In this document: positions 34,004 to 43,021 of the stretch, one piece after another
How positions within the stretch are numbered: the stretch's first letter is position 1
Layout of the letters: every line of letters starts with the position of its first letter
Assembly: GCF_002077155.1 (NCBI RefSeq)
Contig: NZ_CP015027.1
Span: forward strand, 1,218,501-1,282,500
DNA length: 64,000 nucleotides
Direction: 5' to 3'
From: Sporosarcina sp. P33
Lineage (GTDB): Bacteria; Bacillota; Bacilli; Bacillales_A; Planococcaceae
Program-made: the position numbers and the translations under genes
The notes under the pieces: generated by a model
The model's input: the letters and a program-made list of their open reading frames with translations, nothing else
Told to the model about the DNA's origin: nothing
Databases searched by the model: none

Positions 34004-34642
34004 TCATTCATCGCGAATATCTAAACCCATCATTGCCGCAAATTGCACGGCTTGAACCGAAGACACAATGCATCCGTCCAAATCTTCCATCGATATGGTC
34101 ATATGTTCAAATTCTGATGTTCTTAGCTCGACACCTTTCAGCGGTGTTTCATCAAAACTGCATGACTCTAAGTTGCATTCTGCAAAATAAGTATGTTTTA
34201 ATTGACAGTCGAAGAAGTCCGCATCTTTCAACTGACACGTTTCAAACCATACCCTCTCCCACTTTGCATGGACAAAGGCTGACAGATTGCATATACATTC
34301 TTCAAACAGAACGTCCGTGAACCGCGCTTCTGTAAAGTTTACACCGAGCATTTTACAATTGTGAAAACTGGCGCGGTGAATACTGATCCCTGTCAAGTCC
34401 GCATTGGAAAAATCACAGTTCTCAAACCGTACGTCCGTTAGAAATAATCCGGGTAACACCGAACCTTGAAAGCTGGTGTTCTTAATGTGCGCAGCTGTAA
34501 AATGAGCACGCTCAATTGTCTGTCCATCCAGTCTGGAATCTATAACGCTGGCGTTCAGTACATAAGGATCCTCTTCATGCATTGCATCCTGCAATTGTAC
34601 AGATGTCAATTGTTCTGGTATTCGGGGCTGATTACGTTTCAT
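34004..34642 (-). CDS. Pentapeptide-repeat protein
   Basis: The middle of this 212-residue protein (about 36-185) is built of A(D/N)LxX-type five-residue repeats, for example ADLTGISIHRASFHNCKMLG and CQLKDADFFD, giving a right-handed beta helix as in Qnr, McbG and YjcF-type proteins. Qnr-like proteins mimic DNA and protect gyrase, but many family members have unknown roles. AAGGAGTCGG precedes the start. A promoter (-35 TTGTAA, 16 bp, -10 TAGAAT, 34657-34684) sits between it and the divergent dinB-type gene. Confidence 0.85.
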   Translation of the reverse strand: MKRNQPRIPEQLTSVQLQDAMHEEDPYVLNASVIDSRLDGQTIERAHFTAAHIKNTSFQGSVLPGLFLTDVRFENCDFSNADLTGISIHRASFHNCKMLGVNFTEARFTDVLFEECICNLSAFVHAKWERVWFETCQLKDADFFDCQLKHTYFAECNLESCSFDETPLKGVELRTSEFEHMTISMEDLDGCIVSSVQAVQFAAMMGLDIRDE

Positions 34643-34656
34643 TTTACCGACTCCTT

Positions 34657-34684
34657 ATTCTAAGTTCTGTTACAGGACTTACAA
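34657..34684 (-). promoter_or_regulatory. Promoter of the pentapeptide-repeat gene
   Basis: -35 TTGTAA, 16-bp spacer, -10 TAGAAT on the minus strand; leaves a very short leader before AAGGAG. Confidence 0.55.
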
Positions 34685-34722
34685 TTATGTACATGGTATT
34701 ATTGCGAAAAGGGGTGACGATT

Positions 34723-35211
34723 ATGGAAATCAATGATCAAGCACGAAAACAGCTTCTAGCTCAGGTTGAACATCTGTCCGATGAAGATATTAACCGGAAA
34801 CCAGCCGAAGACAGATGGTCCGTTAAACAGATTTTGCAGCACCTTTGCCTCATGGAAGGCGGGGTAACGAAAATTATACAGACCCGGCTCGCTTCTAATG
34901 GGCAGAATCTGGCCACAGATAAACCGATCCAACTCGCTGTTCAACGCTCCACCAAAGTAGAGGCACCTGATTTCGTAACACCCACCGGGGACTTTTCCGC
35001 GCTTGAGGAATTGAAAGCGCAATTATCAGCCACCCACTCTGCATTACATGTGTTGGCAGAGAACACGCCTGCTGAACATTTGGAAGTGAAATCTCATCCG
35101 CATCCTGTTTTCGGCGAGATGAATCTCAAACAATGGATTCCTTTTGTAGGGTATCATGAATTGCGTCATATTGAACAAATTAAAGAAGTGAAAGAACAAC
35201 TTGGTATTTAA
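34723..35211 (+). CDS. DinB-family protein
   Basis: This DinB/YfiT-like four-helix metalloprotein has 162 residues. The ATG at 34723 follows AAGGGG. WSVKQILQHLCLMEG supplies the first metal-ligand histidine and GYHELRHIEQI the other two. Family members are bacillithiol- or mycothiol-dependent S-transferases or uncharacterised stress proteins; Bacillales use bacillithiol, so a BstA-like role is possible but not shown. Confidence 0.85.
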   Translation: MEINDQARKQLLAQVEHLSDEDINRKPAEDRWSVKQILQHLCLMEGGVTKIIQTRLASNGQNLATDKPIQLAVQRSTKVEAPDFVTPTGDFSALEELKAQLSATHSALHVLAENTPAEHLEVKSHPHPVFGEMNLKQWIPFVGYHELRHIEQIKEVKEQLGI

Positions 35212-35212
35212 T

Positions 35213-35254
35213 AAAGACCTCTGCTGCAACTTTATATTGCGGCAGAGGTCTTTT
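35213..35254. terminator. Bidirectional terminator between dinB-type and ytvA-type genes
   Basis: AAAGACCTCTGC(T)GCAA...TTGC(G)GCAGAGGTCTTTT stem between convergent genes. Confidence 0.9.
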
Positions 35255-35261
35255 CTGATTG

Positions 35262-35996
35262 CTAGTGAATATGCTGAAGTGCCTGCTGTATGCTGGCGAA
35301 AGTTTTCAGCACTTCTGCCGGATCCTTTACTGCTGCCAGTTTTCGTGCAAGCTGCGGTGACACACCTGTAATGTAGAGCTGACTGCCCATTAAATCCAGT
35401 ACTTGCTGAATTTCCAGCAACCGGTCAATCGATGTGCCTTCCTCCCAATATAGCCCCGTAATATCTAGAAGTACATGATCCACTTCCCGGGAATGTACGA
35501 AGTCGCTCAGTTTCATGATTAAAAGATTAAAGCGTTCCTCATTCATTTGACCAATTAATGAAACGGCAGCGAGATTGTCATAAATCATCATGATCGGCAG
35601 CATGAGCTGTTCGATTTCATTGTCTTTACTATGTAATTCTTCTATCTGTCTGTATTGCACCGAGACGTCTGTCTGCGTACCAATGAAATAGTCTTTGCCT
35701 TCGATCACAACCGGACGGATACTGAGACGGTTCCAAAACATTGTCCCGTCTTTTTTATAATTCTTCAGTACGACTGTAATTGGCACTCTCTCTGAAATTG
35801 CTCTTCTGATTTTCATCACACTGGACGGATCCGTATCTGCACCTTGAAGAAATCTGCAGTTGCGGCCAAGCGCTTCTTCTTGCGTGTATCCCGTCATAGT
35901 TTCAAAAGTTTTATTAGTATAGATTATAGGATTGTCTTCAAGGGAGACGTCGGTAACCAGCGCCGAAACCCGGCTGCCGTCAATTAACGCTTCCAT
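35262..35996 (-). CDS. ytvA: Blue-light photoreceptor, LOV-STAS protein (YtvA-like)
   Basis: LOV domain at residues 8-115 with the flavin-cysteine motif GRNCRFLQG (Cys47) and NYKKDGTMFWN, then a linker helix and a C-terminal STAS domain (about 145-244, DHVLLDITGLYW). In B. subtilis YtvA feeds blue light into the stressosome that controls SigB. The ATG chosen gives an N-terminus about 15 residues shorter than YtvA; the frame is open back to a TAG 14 codons upstream, and LPDTVQRQLMEALIDGSRVS would restore the missing N-cap, but only non-standard starts are available there. The ATG also lacks a strong ribosome binding site, so the start is uncertain. Confidence 0.9.
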   Translation of the reverse strand: MEALIDGSRVSALVTDVSLEDNPIIYTNKTFETMTGYTQEEALGRNCRFLQGADTDPSSVMKIRRAISERVPITVVLKNYKKDGTMFWNRLSIRPVVIEGKDYFIGTQTDVSVQYRQIEELHSKDNEIEQLMLPIMMIYDNLAAVSLIGQMNEERFNLLIMKLSDFVHSREVDHVLLDITGLYWEEGTSIDRLLEIQQVLDLMGSQLYITGVSPQLARKLAAVKDPAEVLKTFASIQQALQHIH

Positions 35997-36146
35997 CAGC
36001 TGTCTTTGTACTGTATCCGGTAAGTTTCTAATTCTCTACACATCCCATCCATATCAAATACTTGTTATTGTTTTATCGTAGCATATGCTTTTGCGTTTTG
36101 TATAATAAATTTGAATAGTTCGCCGAATTTCTTTTTAAAATAAACA

Positions 36147-36398
36147 GACTGGGACAAAATATAAAAAAAGCGTAAAGTTTATTCCTTTACGCTTTTTTAT
36201 GTCTATTTTTTATTAAATACTTTGCAAAGCATTTGAGTGGACCGGAGCGGAAAAAGGCCGACTCCTGCGGGATTTAGCGCGAATGTTGAGACCCCGCAGG
36301 AGCGCCAGCGACGAGGAGGCTCAAGCGCGCCCCGCGGAAAGCGTGCCTTTTGGAGCGCAGGGGAACGGACTTTTTTTAGTTTTGTCCCAGCCTCCTCC
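36147..36398. repeat. Dispersed ~250-bp repeat, copy 2 (inverted relative to copy 1)
   Basis: Same unit as 16349-16600 in reverse orientation: GACTGGGACA at the left end (36147), terminator hairpin at 36163-36198, GC-rich core with GACTCCTGCGGGATTTAGCG and GGAGGCTCAAGCGCGCCCCG, and TGTCCCAGCC at the right end (36383-36392). It lies just beyond the oppF stop and probably provides its terminator. The remainder of the 35997-36401 gap contains only the upstream region of the LOV gene. Confidence 0.9.
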
Positions 36399-36401
36399 GT
36401 T

Positions 36402-37334
36402 TTATATACGTGCAGCCTGCATCGCTTTGAATTCTTTTTCCGAACATAACACAAAATGTTCAGGAGCAACCTCGCGGAATTCTACTTTTTCATCCGGCCC
36501 ATATTGATGGTCTTTCGGATTATACGGTCTGCGTACACGTGAACGCTCATAAATAGGATCCGGCAGCGGAATTGCTGACAGCAAAGATTTTGTATAAGCA
36601 TGCATTGGATTTCGGTATAATTCATCTGCCGGAGCCATCTCCACCAGTTTACCAAAGTACATTACACCAATCCGGTCAGAAATGTATTTCACCATCGACA
36701 AATCGTGTGCGATAAATAAATACGTCAAACCTTTTTCTTCCTGAAGCTCCTTCAGCAAGTTCACAACTTGCGCTTGAATGGAAACGTCCAATGCAGAAAT
36801 GGGTTCATCTGCAATGATGAATTCAGGGTCAACAGCCAATGCACGGGCAATTCCGATGCGCTGGCGCTGGCCGCCTGAAAATTCATGGGGATAACGCTCA
36901 GCATGTTCACGGTTTAATCCAACGGTTTCGAGCAACTCAATGACACGTTGTTTCCGTTCTTTCTTGCCTTTCACCAGACCGTGTATATCCAGTCCTTCTG
37001 CTATAATATCCAGCACTTTCATCCGCGGATTCAAAGAGGCATAAGGATCTTGAAAGATCATTTGCATCTTCCGGTTCAAGGCGTGATTTTCTTGTTTGCT
37101 TTTCGGTGCGTGAACATCTACTCCGTCATAGAGAACCTGTCCTGCCGTTGCATCATACAGTCGAATCATTGTACGGCCTGTTGTAGACTTGCCGCATCCC
37201 GACTCTCCCACCAGGCCAAATGTTTCACCGCGCTTGATTGTAAAGCTGATATCATCAATTGCACGGACTTCAGATGCTTTTCCTGCATTAAAGTATTGTT
37301 TTAGATTTCGCACTTCAATTAATTGGTCTGCCAT
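36402..37334 (-). CDS. oppF: Oligopeptide ABC transporter ATP-binding protein OppF
   Basis: ABC ATPase of 310 residues: Walker A GESGCGKST, signature FSGGQRQRIGIARAL, Walker B FIIADEPISALD, and the Opp/Dpp-specific C-terminal oligopeptide-transporter domain (residues 235-300). It powers peptide import with OppD. Its start shares one base with the oppD stop (TAATG). Last gene of oppABCDF; the repeat copy 2 follows. Confidence 0.94.
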   Translation of the reverse strand: MADQLIEVRNLKQYFNAGKASEVRAIDDISFTIKRGETFGLVGESGCGKSTTGRTMIRLYDATAGQVLYDGVDVHAPKSKQENHALNRKMQMIFQDPYASLNPRMKVLDIIAEGLDIHGLVKGKKERKQRVIELLETVGLNREHAERYPHEFSGGQRQRIGIARALAVDPEFIIADEPISALDVSIQAQVVNLLKELQEEKGLTYLFIAHDLSMVKYISDRIGVMYFGKLVEMAPADELYRNPMHAYTKSLLSAIPLPDPIYERSRVRRPYNPKDHQYGPDEKVEFREVAPEHFVLCSEKEFKAMQAARI

Positions 37335-38398
37335 TACACAGTACCTCCAGTCTGATCGACATAGTATCGACTGCCAGGGAATGTTTTCATCCGCTCAATA
37401 ATCACCGCAGGCGGTTCAACTTGCGGCGCCTGTTCGTGCAATAACCACGTCGCTGCATAATGCGTGTCACTCACCTTGAAGAATGGCGGCTGACGCTCCA
37501 TATCAATTTTCATTGCATACTCACTGCGCAGTGCGAATGCATCCCCTTTTGGCGGATTCAATAAGTCAGGCGGCGTCCCCGGAATTGCATACAGCTTTTG
37601 ATCCGCCAAATCCATGGACGGCATTGAGCTAAGCAATCCCCATGTATAAGGATGCTGCGGATTATAGAAGATTTCATCAACTGTGCCGATCTCCACAATT
37701 CTGCCGCCATACATCACTGCCACACGGTCTGCAACGTTTGCTACAACGCCCAGATCATGTGTGATGAAGATGATAGATGTATCAATTTTGCTTTGAATTT
37801 CTTTCATTAATTCTAATATTTGCGCTTGAATGGTTACATCAAGTGCCGTCGTCGGCTCATCAGCTATCAGTATTTTCGGGTTGCATGCGAGCGCAATTGC
37901 GATAACGATACGCTGACGCTGACCGCCTGAAAACTGGTGAGGGTACATTTTATAGCGGTTTTCAGCATTCGGAATACCCACGAGATTCAATAATTCAATC
38001 GTTTTTTCCTTAGCCTGTGATTTATTTAGCTTCTGGTGTTTTAAAATCGGCTCCATGATCTGTTTGCCGATCGTCATCGTAGGATTTAATGATGTCATCG
38101 GATCCTGGAAGATCATTGATATATCTTTTCCGCGTATTTTTTGCATATCCTTTTCAGGAATTTTCGTTAAATCTTTTCCTTCAAATATGATTTCGCCGTT
38201 TTTATATTCGGCACTTGACTCAGGAAGCAAGCGCATGATTGATTTTGTCGTTACCGATTTTCCGGATCCTGACTCTCCCACGATAGCGAGTGTTTCACCT
38301 GTAAGCAAATCAAAGTTCACTCCACGGATCGCTTTCACTTCACCTGCAAATGTATGGAAGGAAAGCTCGAGGTCTTTTACTTCTAAAATTTTCGTCAA
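37334..38398 (-). CDS. oppD: Oligopeptide ABC transporter ATP-binding protein OppD
   Basis: This 354-residue ABC ATPase has Walker A GESGSGKSV, signature FSGGQRQRIVIAIAL and Walker B LIADEPTTALD, plus the long C-terminal oligopeptide domain (PYTWGLLSSMP, IPGTPPDLLNPPKGDAFA). In canonical OppD some cysteines here bind an Fe-S cluster; this protein lacks that cysteine cluster in the C-terminal part. Coupled to oppF. Confidence 0.94.
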   Translation of the reverse strand: MTKILEVKDLELSFHTFAGEVKAIRGVNFDLLTGETLAIVGESGSGKSVTTKSIMRLLPESSAEYKNGEIIFEGKDLTKIPEKDMQKIRGKDISMIFQDPMTSLNPTMTIGKQIMEPILKHQKLNKSQAKEKTIELLNLVGIPNAENRYKMYPHQFSGGQRQRIVIAIALACNPKILIADEPTTALDVTIQAQILELMKEIQSKIDTSIIFITHDLGVVANVADRVAVMYGGRIVEIGTVDEIFYNPQHPYTWGLLSSMPSMDLADQKLYAIPGTPPDLLNPPKGDAFALRSEYAMKIDMERQPPFFKVSDTHYAATWLLHEQAPQVEPPAVIIERMKTFPGSRYYVDQTGGTV

Positions 38399-38413
38399 CT
38401 TGCTCTCCTCCTC

Positions 38414-39439
38414 TTAATCTTTCATCTTCGGATCTAACGCATCGCGCAGTCCGTCACCGATCAAGTTAAATGCAATCATTAAAATACTGATGACAATCGC
38501 CGGGAACAGAAGGACATACGGCTGGTTCTCCATCACTTTATAGCCATCATTAATCAATGTACCTAACGATGCCGCCGGCGGCTGAAGCCCGATTCCAATA
38601 AAGCTTAAGAATGCTTCAAAGAAAATCGCGTTCGGAATTGTAAACATCGTATTGATGATGATAATACCAAGCATATTCGGCAATAAATGTCTGGTGATAA
38701 TTTTTCCGTCCTTAGCTCCAAGTGTGCGTGAAGCAAGAACGAATTCCTGTGATTTATATTTCAATGTTTGGGCACGGACAATCCGTGACATTCCAATCCA
38801 GCCGGTTATGGTGATCGCGACAATGATTGCAGCGATACCCGGATCCATAATCATGATCATTAAGATGACAACAATCAAAGTCGGTATGCCGATTAGTATT
38901 TCAACGATCCGCTGCATAATATCATCGGTGCGGCCGCCGAAGTATCCTGAAATCCCGCCGTATGCAACGCCGATGACCATATCAATTGCCGCTGCAACAA
39001 ATGCGATAAACAGGGATACACGAGTACCTTCCCATAGCCGTGTAAATAAATCGCGGCCGAGACCATCTGTACCGAACCAATAATATTCATCAACCTTTTT
39101 CATTTCATACAAATTTACTTTTTTACCTGCGAGTTTACCTTCTCCATCAAAGAAACCTGTCGCTTCAATCCCCGGAATTTTAGGAGGCAGGTTGGCATGG
39201 CGCAAGTTTTGTGCATCGCCGGCATGTCCAGTTAAATACGGGCCAATTAATGCCATCAGCCCAATCAATAATAGTATGACCATGCTGATGATCGCTGCTT
39301 TATTTTTACGAAGACCAAGCCATGTATCTTGCCAAAAGCTCAAACTTGGTTTTTCTATCCGTTCTGCTTTATCAGCGTCAATTGTGATTCGTTCAAAGTC
39401 TTCGTGCGTTATCTTTTTTTCTTCAAATTCGTTGCTCAT
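38414..39439 (-). CDS. oppC: Oligopeptide ABC transporter permease OppC
   Basis: This 341-residue inner-membrane permease has an N-terminal cytoplasmic segment, a first helix near residue 45, and the binding-protein-dependent transport domain with EAA loop RTLGAKDGKIITRHLLPN. The external loop between helix 1 and 2 carries FGTDGLGRDLFTRL, the OppC/DppC signature. Its start overlaps the oppB stop by one base. Confidence 0.94.
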   Translation of the reverse strand: MSNEFEEKKITHEDFERITIDADKAERIEKPSLSFWQDTWLGLRKNKAAIISMVILLLIGLMALIGPYLTGHAGDAQNLRHANLPPKIPGIEATGFFDGEGKLAGKKVNLYEMKKVDEYYWFGTDGLGRDLFTRLWEGTRVSLFIAFVAAAIDMVIGVAYGGISGYFGGRTDDIMQRIVEILIGIPTLIVVILMIMIMDPGIAAIIVAITITGWIGMSRIVRAQTLKYKSQEFVLASRTLGAKDGKIITRHLLPNMLGIIIINTMFTIPNAIFFEAFLSFIGIGLQPPAASLGTLINDGYKVMENQPYVLLFPAIVISILMIAFNLIGDGLRDALDPKMKD

Positions 39440-40371
39440 TATCCCTTACCTCCTGCCACGCGGATACGCGGATCAATAATTCCGTATAAAATATCCACAA
39501 TAAAAATAACTAAAATTAGGAAGGCAGAGAACAATAGCGTCGTACCCATAATCGTTGCATGATCATTCGTCATGATAGACGATACGAATTGTTCACCAAT
39601 TCCCGGAATAGCAAAAATTTGTTCCACAACGAGCGAGCCTGTAACCAATCCGGCAGCCAATGGCCCGAGCACTGTGATTAATGGAATCAGCGCGTTTCGG
39701 AAAGCATGTTTAAAAGCGATTTCGAAACCGTTCGCTCCCTTTGCTTTAGCCAATATAATATAATCTGAATTTAATACTTCTATCATCTCAGTCCGTATGA
39801 AACGCGCGGATAGGGCTAGCGGCCCCATAGCGAGTGCAAGCGATGGCAGGACACTGGACTTCCAACCGTCATTCCACAAACCGACCGGTAACAGATGCCA
39901 TTCAGAAGCAATCCAATACTGCAGTAATGACGCAAATACAAAGGACGGAATGGAAATACCGAGTATGGCAAAGAAGGTGCTTCCATAATCCCAGAATGTA
40001 TTATGCTTCAATGCTGCAAGCATACCAAGCAGGATTCCGACAATCGTCCCGAAGACCATCGCTTGCGCTCCCAAGATTAAAGAAGGTTTCAATCTTGTAG
40101 CCAATAGATCGTTGACACTTTTCCCTTTAAATACAAAGGACGTTCCCAGATCACCTTTTGCCAAGTTCTTCATATAAATTGCGTATTGTACGGGCTTTGG
40201 TTTATCGATCCCGTACTTCTTTTCAACAATCGCTTTCTGTGTATCATTTAATTTGTTATAAGAAGCGATTGGTGAACCCGGCAATGTTTGCATGAGGAAA
40301 AAAGAGGCCGTTGCAATTAACATCAGCGTTATGAACATATATACTATACGTTTTCCAATATACTTAACCAC
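39439..40371 (-). CDS. oppB: Oligopeptide ABC transporter permease OppB
   Basis: This 310-residue permease of the OppB/DppB family begins VKYIGKRIVYMFITLMLIAT and has GDLGTSFVFKGKSVNDL and the EAA loop AKGANGFEIAFKHAFRNAL. It pairs with OppC in the membrane channel. It lies downstream of oppA but separated by 179 bp with an internal terminator, so permease genes are probably expressed below oppA. Confidence 0.94.
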   Translation of the reverse strand: MVKYIGKRIVYMFITLMLIATASFFLMQTLPGSPIASYNKLNDTQKAIVEKKYGIDKPKPVQYAIYMKNLAKGDLGTSFVFKGKSVNDLLATRLKPSLILGAQAMVFGTIVGILLGMLAALKHNTFWDYGSTFFAILGISIPSFVFASLLQYWIASEWHLLPVGLWNDGWKSSVLPSLALAMGPLALSARFIRTEMIEVLNSDYIILAKAKGANGFEIAFKHAFRNALIPLITVLGPLAAGLVTGSLVVEQIFAIPGIGEQFVSSIMTNDHATIMGTTLLFSAFLILVIFIVDILYGIIDPRIRVAGGKG

Positions 40372-40477
40372 GGTACGTTACACCTCCAAGAAAGTTTCTT
40401 TCTGTATATTCATTTAGCTATTCTACAATTTCCGACAAAATGCACCATTTGAAATATTTAAACTATTCGATGTTACT

Positions 40478-40517
40478 AAAAAGAGAGTATATGGAATATC
40501 AATTCCCATATACTCTC
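40478..40517 (-). terminator. Attenuating terminator between oppA and oppB
   Basis: GAGAGTATATGG...CCATATACTCTC stem followed by U-rich UUUUUAG on the minus strand. Partial read-through would give more binding protein than permease. Confidence 0.8.
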
Positions 40518-40550
40518 CCCTATGAAACTTACATACATACTTTGCTGCTA

Positions 40551-42281
40551 TTATTTACCGGAGATGTATGCCCACTTGTATGAGTAGTCTGCTCCAAACG
40601 GATGATCTACTAAGCCTTTAAAGTATGGCTTGTGCAGGAAGATCAAACCACGCTGATAAATCGGTGCGATGGCAGCGTCTTCATCAAGAAGAATTTTCTC
40701 GGCTTTTGCAAATGCTTCATAACGCTCCTTAGGCTTAAGTGCCAGCTCGCCTTTGGAATCTTCAATCAATTTATCGTACTCAGGATTAGAGTAAGACATT
40801 AAGTTGTTTGTGCCATCTGTTACGAATAGATCCAAGAATGAAATCGGGTCTTGGAAATCCGGTCCCCAGCCTGATACTTGAATATCATAGTCTTGGTTAC
40901 CATCTAAGTCAAGACGTACAGAGAACGGCACTTCTTTCAATGAAATTGAAAGACCTTCTAAATTTGTTTCTAATTGAGATTTGAAGTACTCGTCCATTTT
41001 CTTAGAAAGCTCAGTGTCTCCACCCAGAATTTCTAATTTAAGAGAGTCAACACCCAATTCTTCTAAACCTTTTTTCCAGTGTTCTTGTGCTTCTTCCACA
41101 TTATACTCCAAGTGGTCTCCGCTCAGCTCACGGAAATCTTTTTCATCTTCATCAAATGCAAAGTTTGTTGGAACTAGGAAGTTCGCAGGCAATGAACCGT
41201 TAGCCAGTACTACATCAGCCATGTCATTTTTCTCGAACGCTTTAGCAATTGCTTTACGGATATTTTCGTTCGCAAGTGGTGTTTTTTCTCCACCGCGCTC
41301 TTGGTTAAACTTGAAGTAGAATACAGACGTTTCCGGCTGAATTACTGCTTCCGCGTCATCACGATACTGCATAGCCAAGTCGCCGGAAACTCCTGCACGA
41401 TCTAGCTTGCCATCCTGATAAAGCTTTACTGCAGTTGCAGAATCTTTTACAACGTTTACATGAATTTCATCAAGCTTTACGTTTTCTGCATCCCAGTAAT
41501 GTTCGTTCTTAACATACGTCCAGCTGTCACCAGTACCATCCCATTTTGTTAAAACGAATGGACCGTTTGACAGAAGATTTTCTGAATTTGTTGCGTATGC
41601 ATCAGCTTTAGAAGTTACGAACTCTTCTTTCAGCGGGTAGAATGTTCCAAATGACATCAGTGACAAGAAGTAAGGTACCGGACGCTCCAGTGTTACTTCA
41701 AACGTTTTTTCGTCTACAGCCTTAACTCCAAGCTCAGACACTTCCATTTTTTCTTCAGAGATAGCTGTCGCATTTTTTACTACGCCAGACATCATGAATG
41801 GTCCGTATGGTGAACCTGTAGCCGGGTCGATTGCACGCTGCCAAGCATAAACGAAATCGTCAGCTGTAACAGGTGTTTCATCAGACCACATTGCATCGCG
41901 AAGTTTGAATGTATAAGTCAGTCCATCCTCACTTACTTCTGCTTCTTCAGCAGCCATTGCAGGTTCAGCAATATTTTCCTGGTTTAAACGGTATAAACCT
42001 TCATTGATATTGTTCAATACGTTGAAGCCAACCTGATCTTCTACGATTGATGAGTCAACAGATGGAATAGCAGCAGATTCAGCCAAGTATAGTACTTGCT
42101 CAGCGTCAGGTTCTCCGTCTTCGTCTTTCGGATGCTGTTTTTCTTCAGTTGCCTCTTCGTTGTCCTTGTCATCTCCGTCCGCTGCCGGCTTATCTTCATT
42201 TTTGGATCCGCCGCATGCAGCCAAGAACATACTTAGCACTAACGTGAGTGCCATAAGTAAAAGCCACTTCTTATTCTTCAA
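40551..42281 (-). CDS. oppA: Oligopeptide-binding lipoprotein OppA
   Basis: This 576-residue peptide-binding lipoprotein has a signal peptide with lipobox LAAC (Cys23), an acidic linker (ADGDDKDNEEATEE) and the SBP family 5 fold, with LYLAESAAIPSVDSS and TVKLRDA-like FKLRDAMWSDETPVTADDF. It starts at TTG with GGGGAGG eight bases upstream. It delivers peptides to OppBC; in spore formers Opp also imports signalling peptides. A strong promoter and cre-like site precede it. Confidence 0.95.
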   Translation of the reverse strand: MKNKKWLLLMALTLVLSMFLAACGGSKNEDKPAADGDDKDNEEATEEKQHPKDEDGEPDAEQVLYLAESAAIPSVDSSIVEDQVGFNVLNNINEGLYRLNQENIAEPAMAAEEAEVSEDGLTYTFKLRDAMWSDETPVTADDFVYAWQRAIDPATGSPYGPFMMSGVVKNATAISEEKMEVSELGVKAVDEKTFEVTLERPVPYFLSLMSFGTFYPLKEEFVTSKADAYATNSENLLSNGPFVLTKWDGTGDSWTYVKNEHYWDAENVKLDEIHVNVVKDSATAVKLYQDGKLDRAGVSGDLAMQYRDDAEAVIQPETSVFYFKFNQERGGEKTPLANENIRKAIAKAFEKNDMADVVLANGSLPANFLVPTNFAFDEDEKDFRELSGDHLEYNVEEAQEHWKKGLEELGVDSLKLEILGGDTELSKKMDEYFKSQLETNLEGLSISLKEVPFSVRLDLDGNQDYDIQVSGWGPDFQDPISFLDLFVTDGTNNLMSYSNPEYDKLIEDSKGELALKPKERYEAFAKAEKILLDEDAAIAPIYQRGLIFLHKPYFKGLVDHPFGADYSYKWAYISGK

Positions 42282-42323
42282 ATTGTTGACCTCCCCTTTT
42301 GTTTTTGAAGTACTAGCTTTTTA

Positions 42324-42361
42324 ATTATACAAGAAAAACATATAAATGTAAACGCTAACAA
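42324..42361 (-). promoter_or_regulatory. oppA promoter with overlapping cre (CcpA) site
   Basis: -35 TTTACA (42347-42352), 17-bp spacer, -10 TATAAT (42324-42329) on the minus strand. The sequence TTGTTAGCGTTTACAT (42346-42361) matches the cre consensus WTGNNARCGNWWWCAW at every position and covers the -35, so carbon catabolite repression by CcpA is expected. Confidence 0.85.
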
Positions 42362-42469
42362 CATAATTATCTTAATTTTAAACTATTGATGAAGATTCTA
42401 CACAATTTGACCCGTTTCTTGTATGATATACAGTAGTTGCTTACACTATTAATGAAAAGAAGGATTTCA

Positions 42470-42820
42470 ATGAACCCTAATGTTATTATATTTCTTATAT
42501 CTCAATTGATGATTATTATCGCAGCATATTCAGTATACGGCCGGATCTCACTGCTCGGCTATATTAACACTTCATTTTTCGTCAGTGGTTTTCTGCTCTT
42601 TATCGGCGGTGCAGTATTCATTATCCGTACGGGTTCTTTCGACTTTTTCATGAAAAGTACACGGAAAGTATTTGCGCCTAAAGGGCAGAGAGAAGTGCTC
42701 GATTCCATGCGTGCTCCCAGTGAAGCAATGTCAGCGAATCCGGCATGGTTTTTTATAGCCGGCTTGCCTGCTTTTGTTCTAATGATTGTTGCGCTTGTGG
42801 TGTATTATATACAGCAATAA
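42470..42820 (+). CDS. DUF3899-type small membrane protein
   Basis: The protein has 116 residues: two N-terminal membrane helices (about 4-22 and 30-52), a basic loop (FFMKSTRKVFAPKGQREVLD) and a C-terminal helix (92-113). This helix-helix-loop-helix layout with the central GGAVFIIRTGSFDFF fits DUF3899. AAGAAGGA precedes the ATG at 42470. Divergent from oppA; function unknown. Confidence 0.75.
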   Translation: MNPNVIIFLISQLMIIIAAYSVYGRISLLGYINTSFFVSGFLLFIGGAVFIIRTGSFDFFMKSTRKVFAPKGQREVLDSMRAPSEAMSANPAWFFIAGLPAFVLMIVALVVYYIQQ

Positions 42821-42981
42821 GTAAGGATTTTTTGAACAAATATACTGAATGGAATAATCGTCTTAACTCCCTGACGGATATATGTACTGAATGTTCACCA
42901 AACGCTTTCATTTTTCTCTTATTATTTTCTAAAAACTATTACATACATAAGAGATATGTTTTACCGATGTTCTCAATATTA

Positions 42982-43014
42982 AAACGCAGCGTTCCTTTAC
43001 AGGAGCGCTGCGTT
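42982..43014. terminator. Bidirectional terminator before the YusW-like gene end
   Basis: AACGCAGCG-TTCC / GGA-GCGCTGCGTT stem between the converging DUF3899 and YusW-like genes. Confidence 0.8.
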
Positions 43015-43021
43015 ATTTCCA

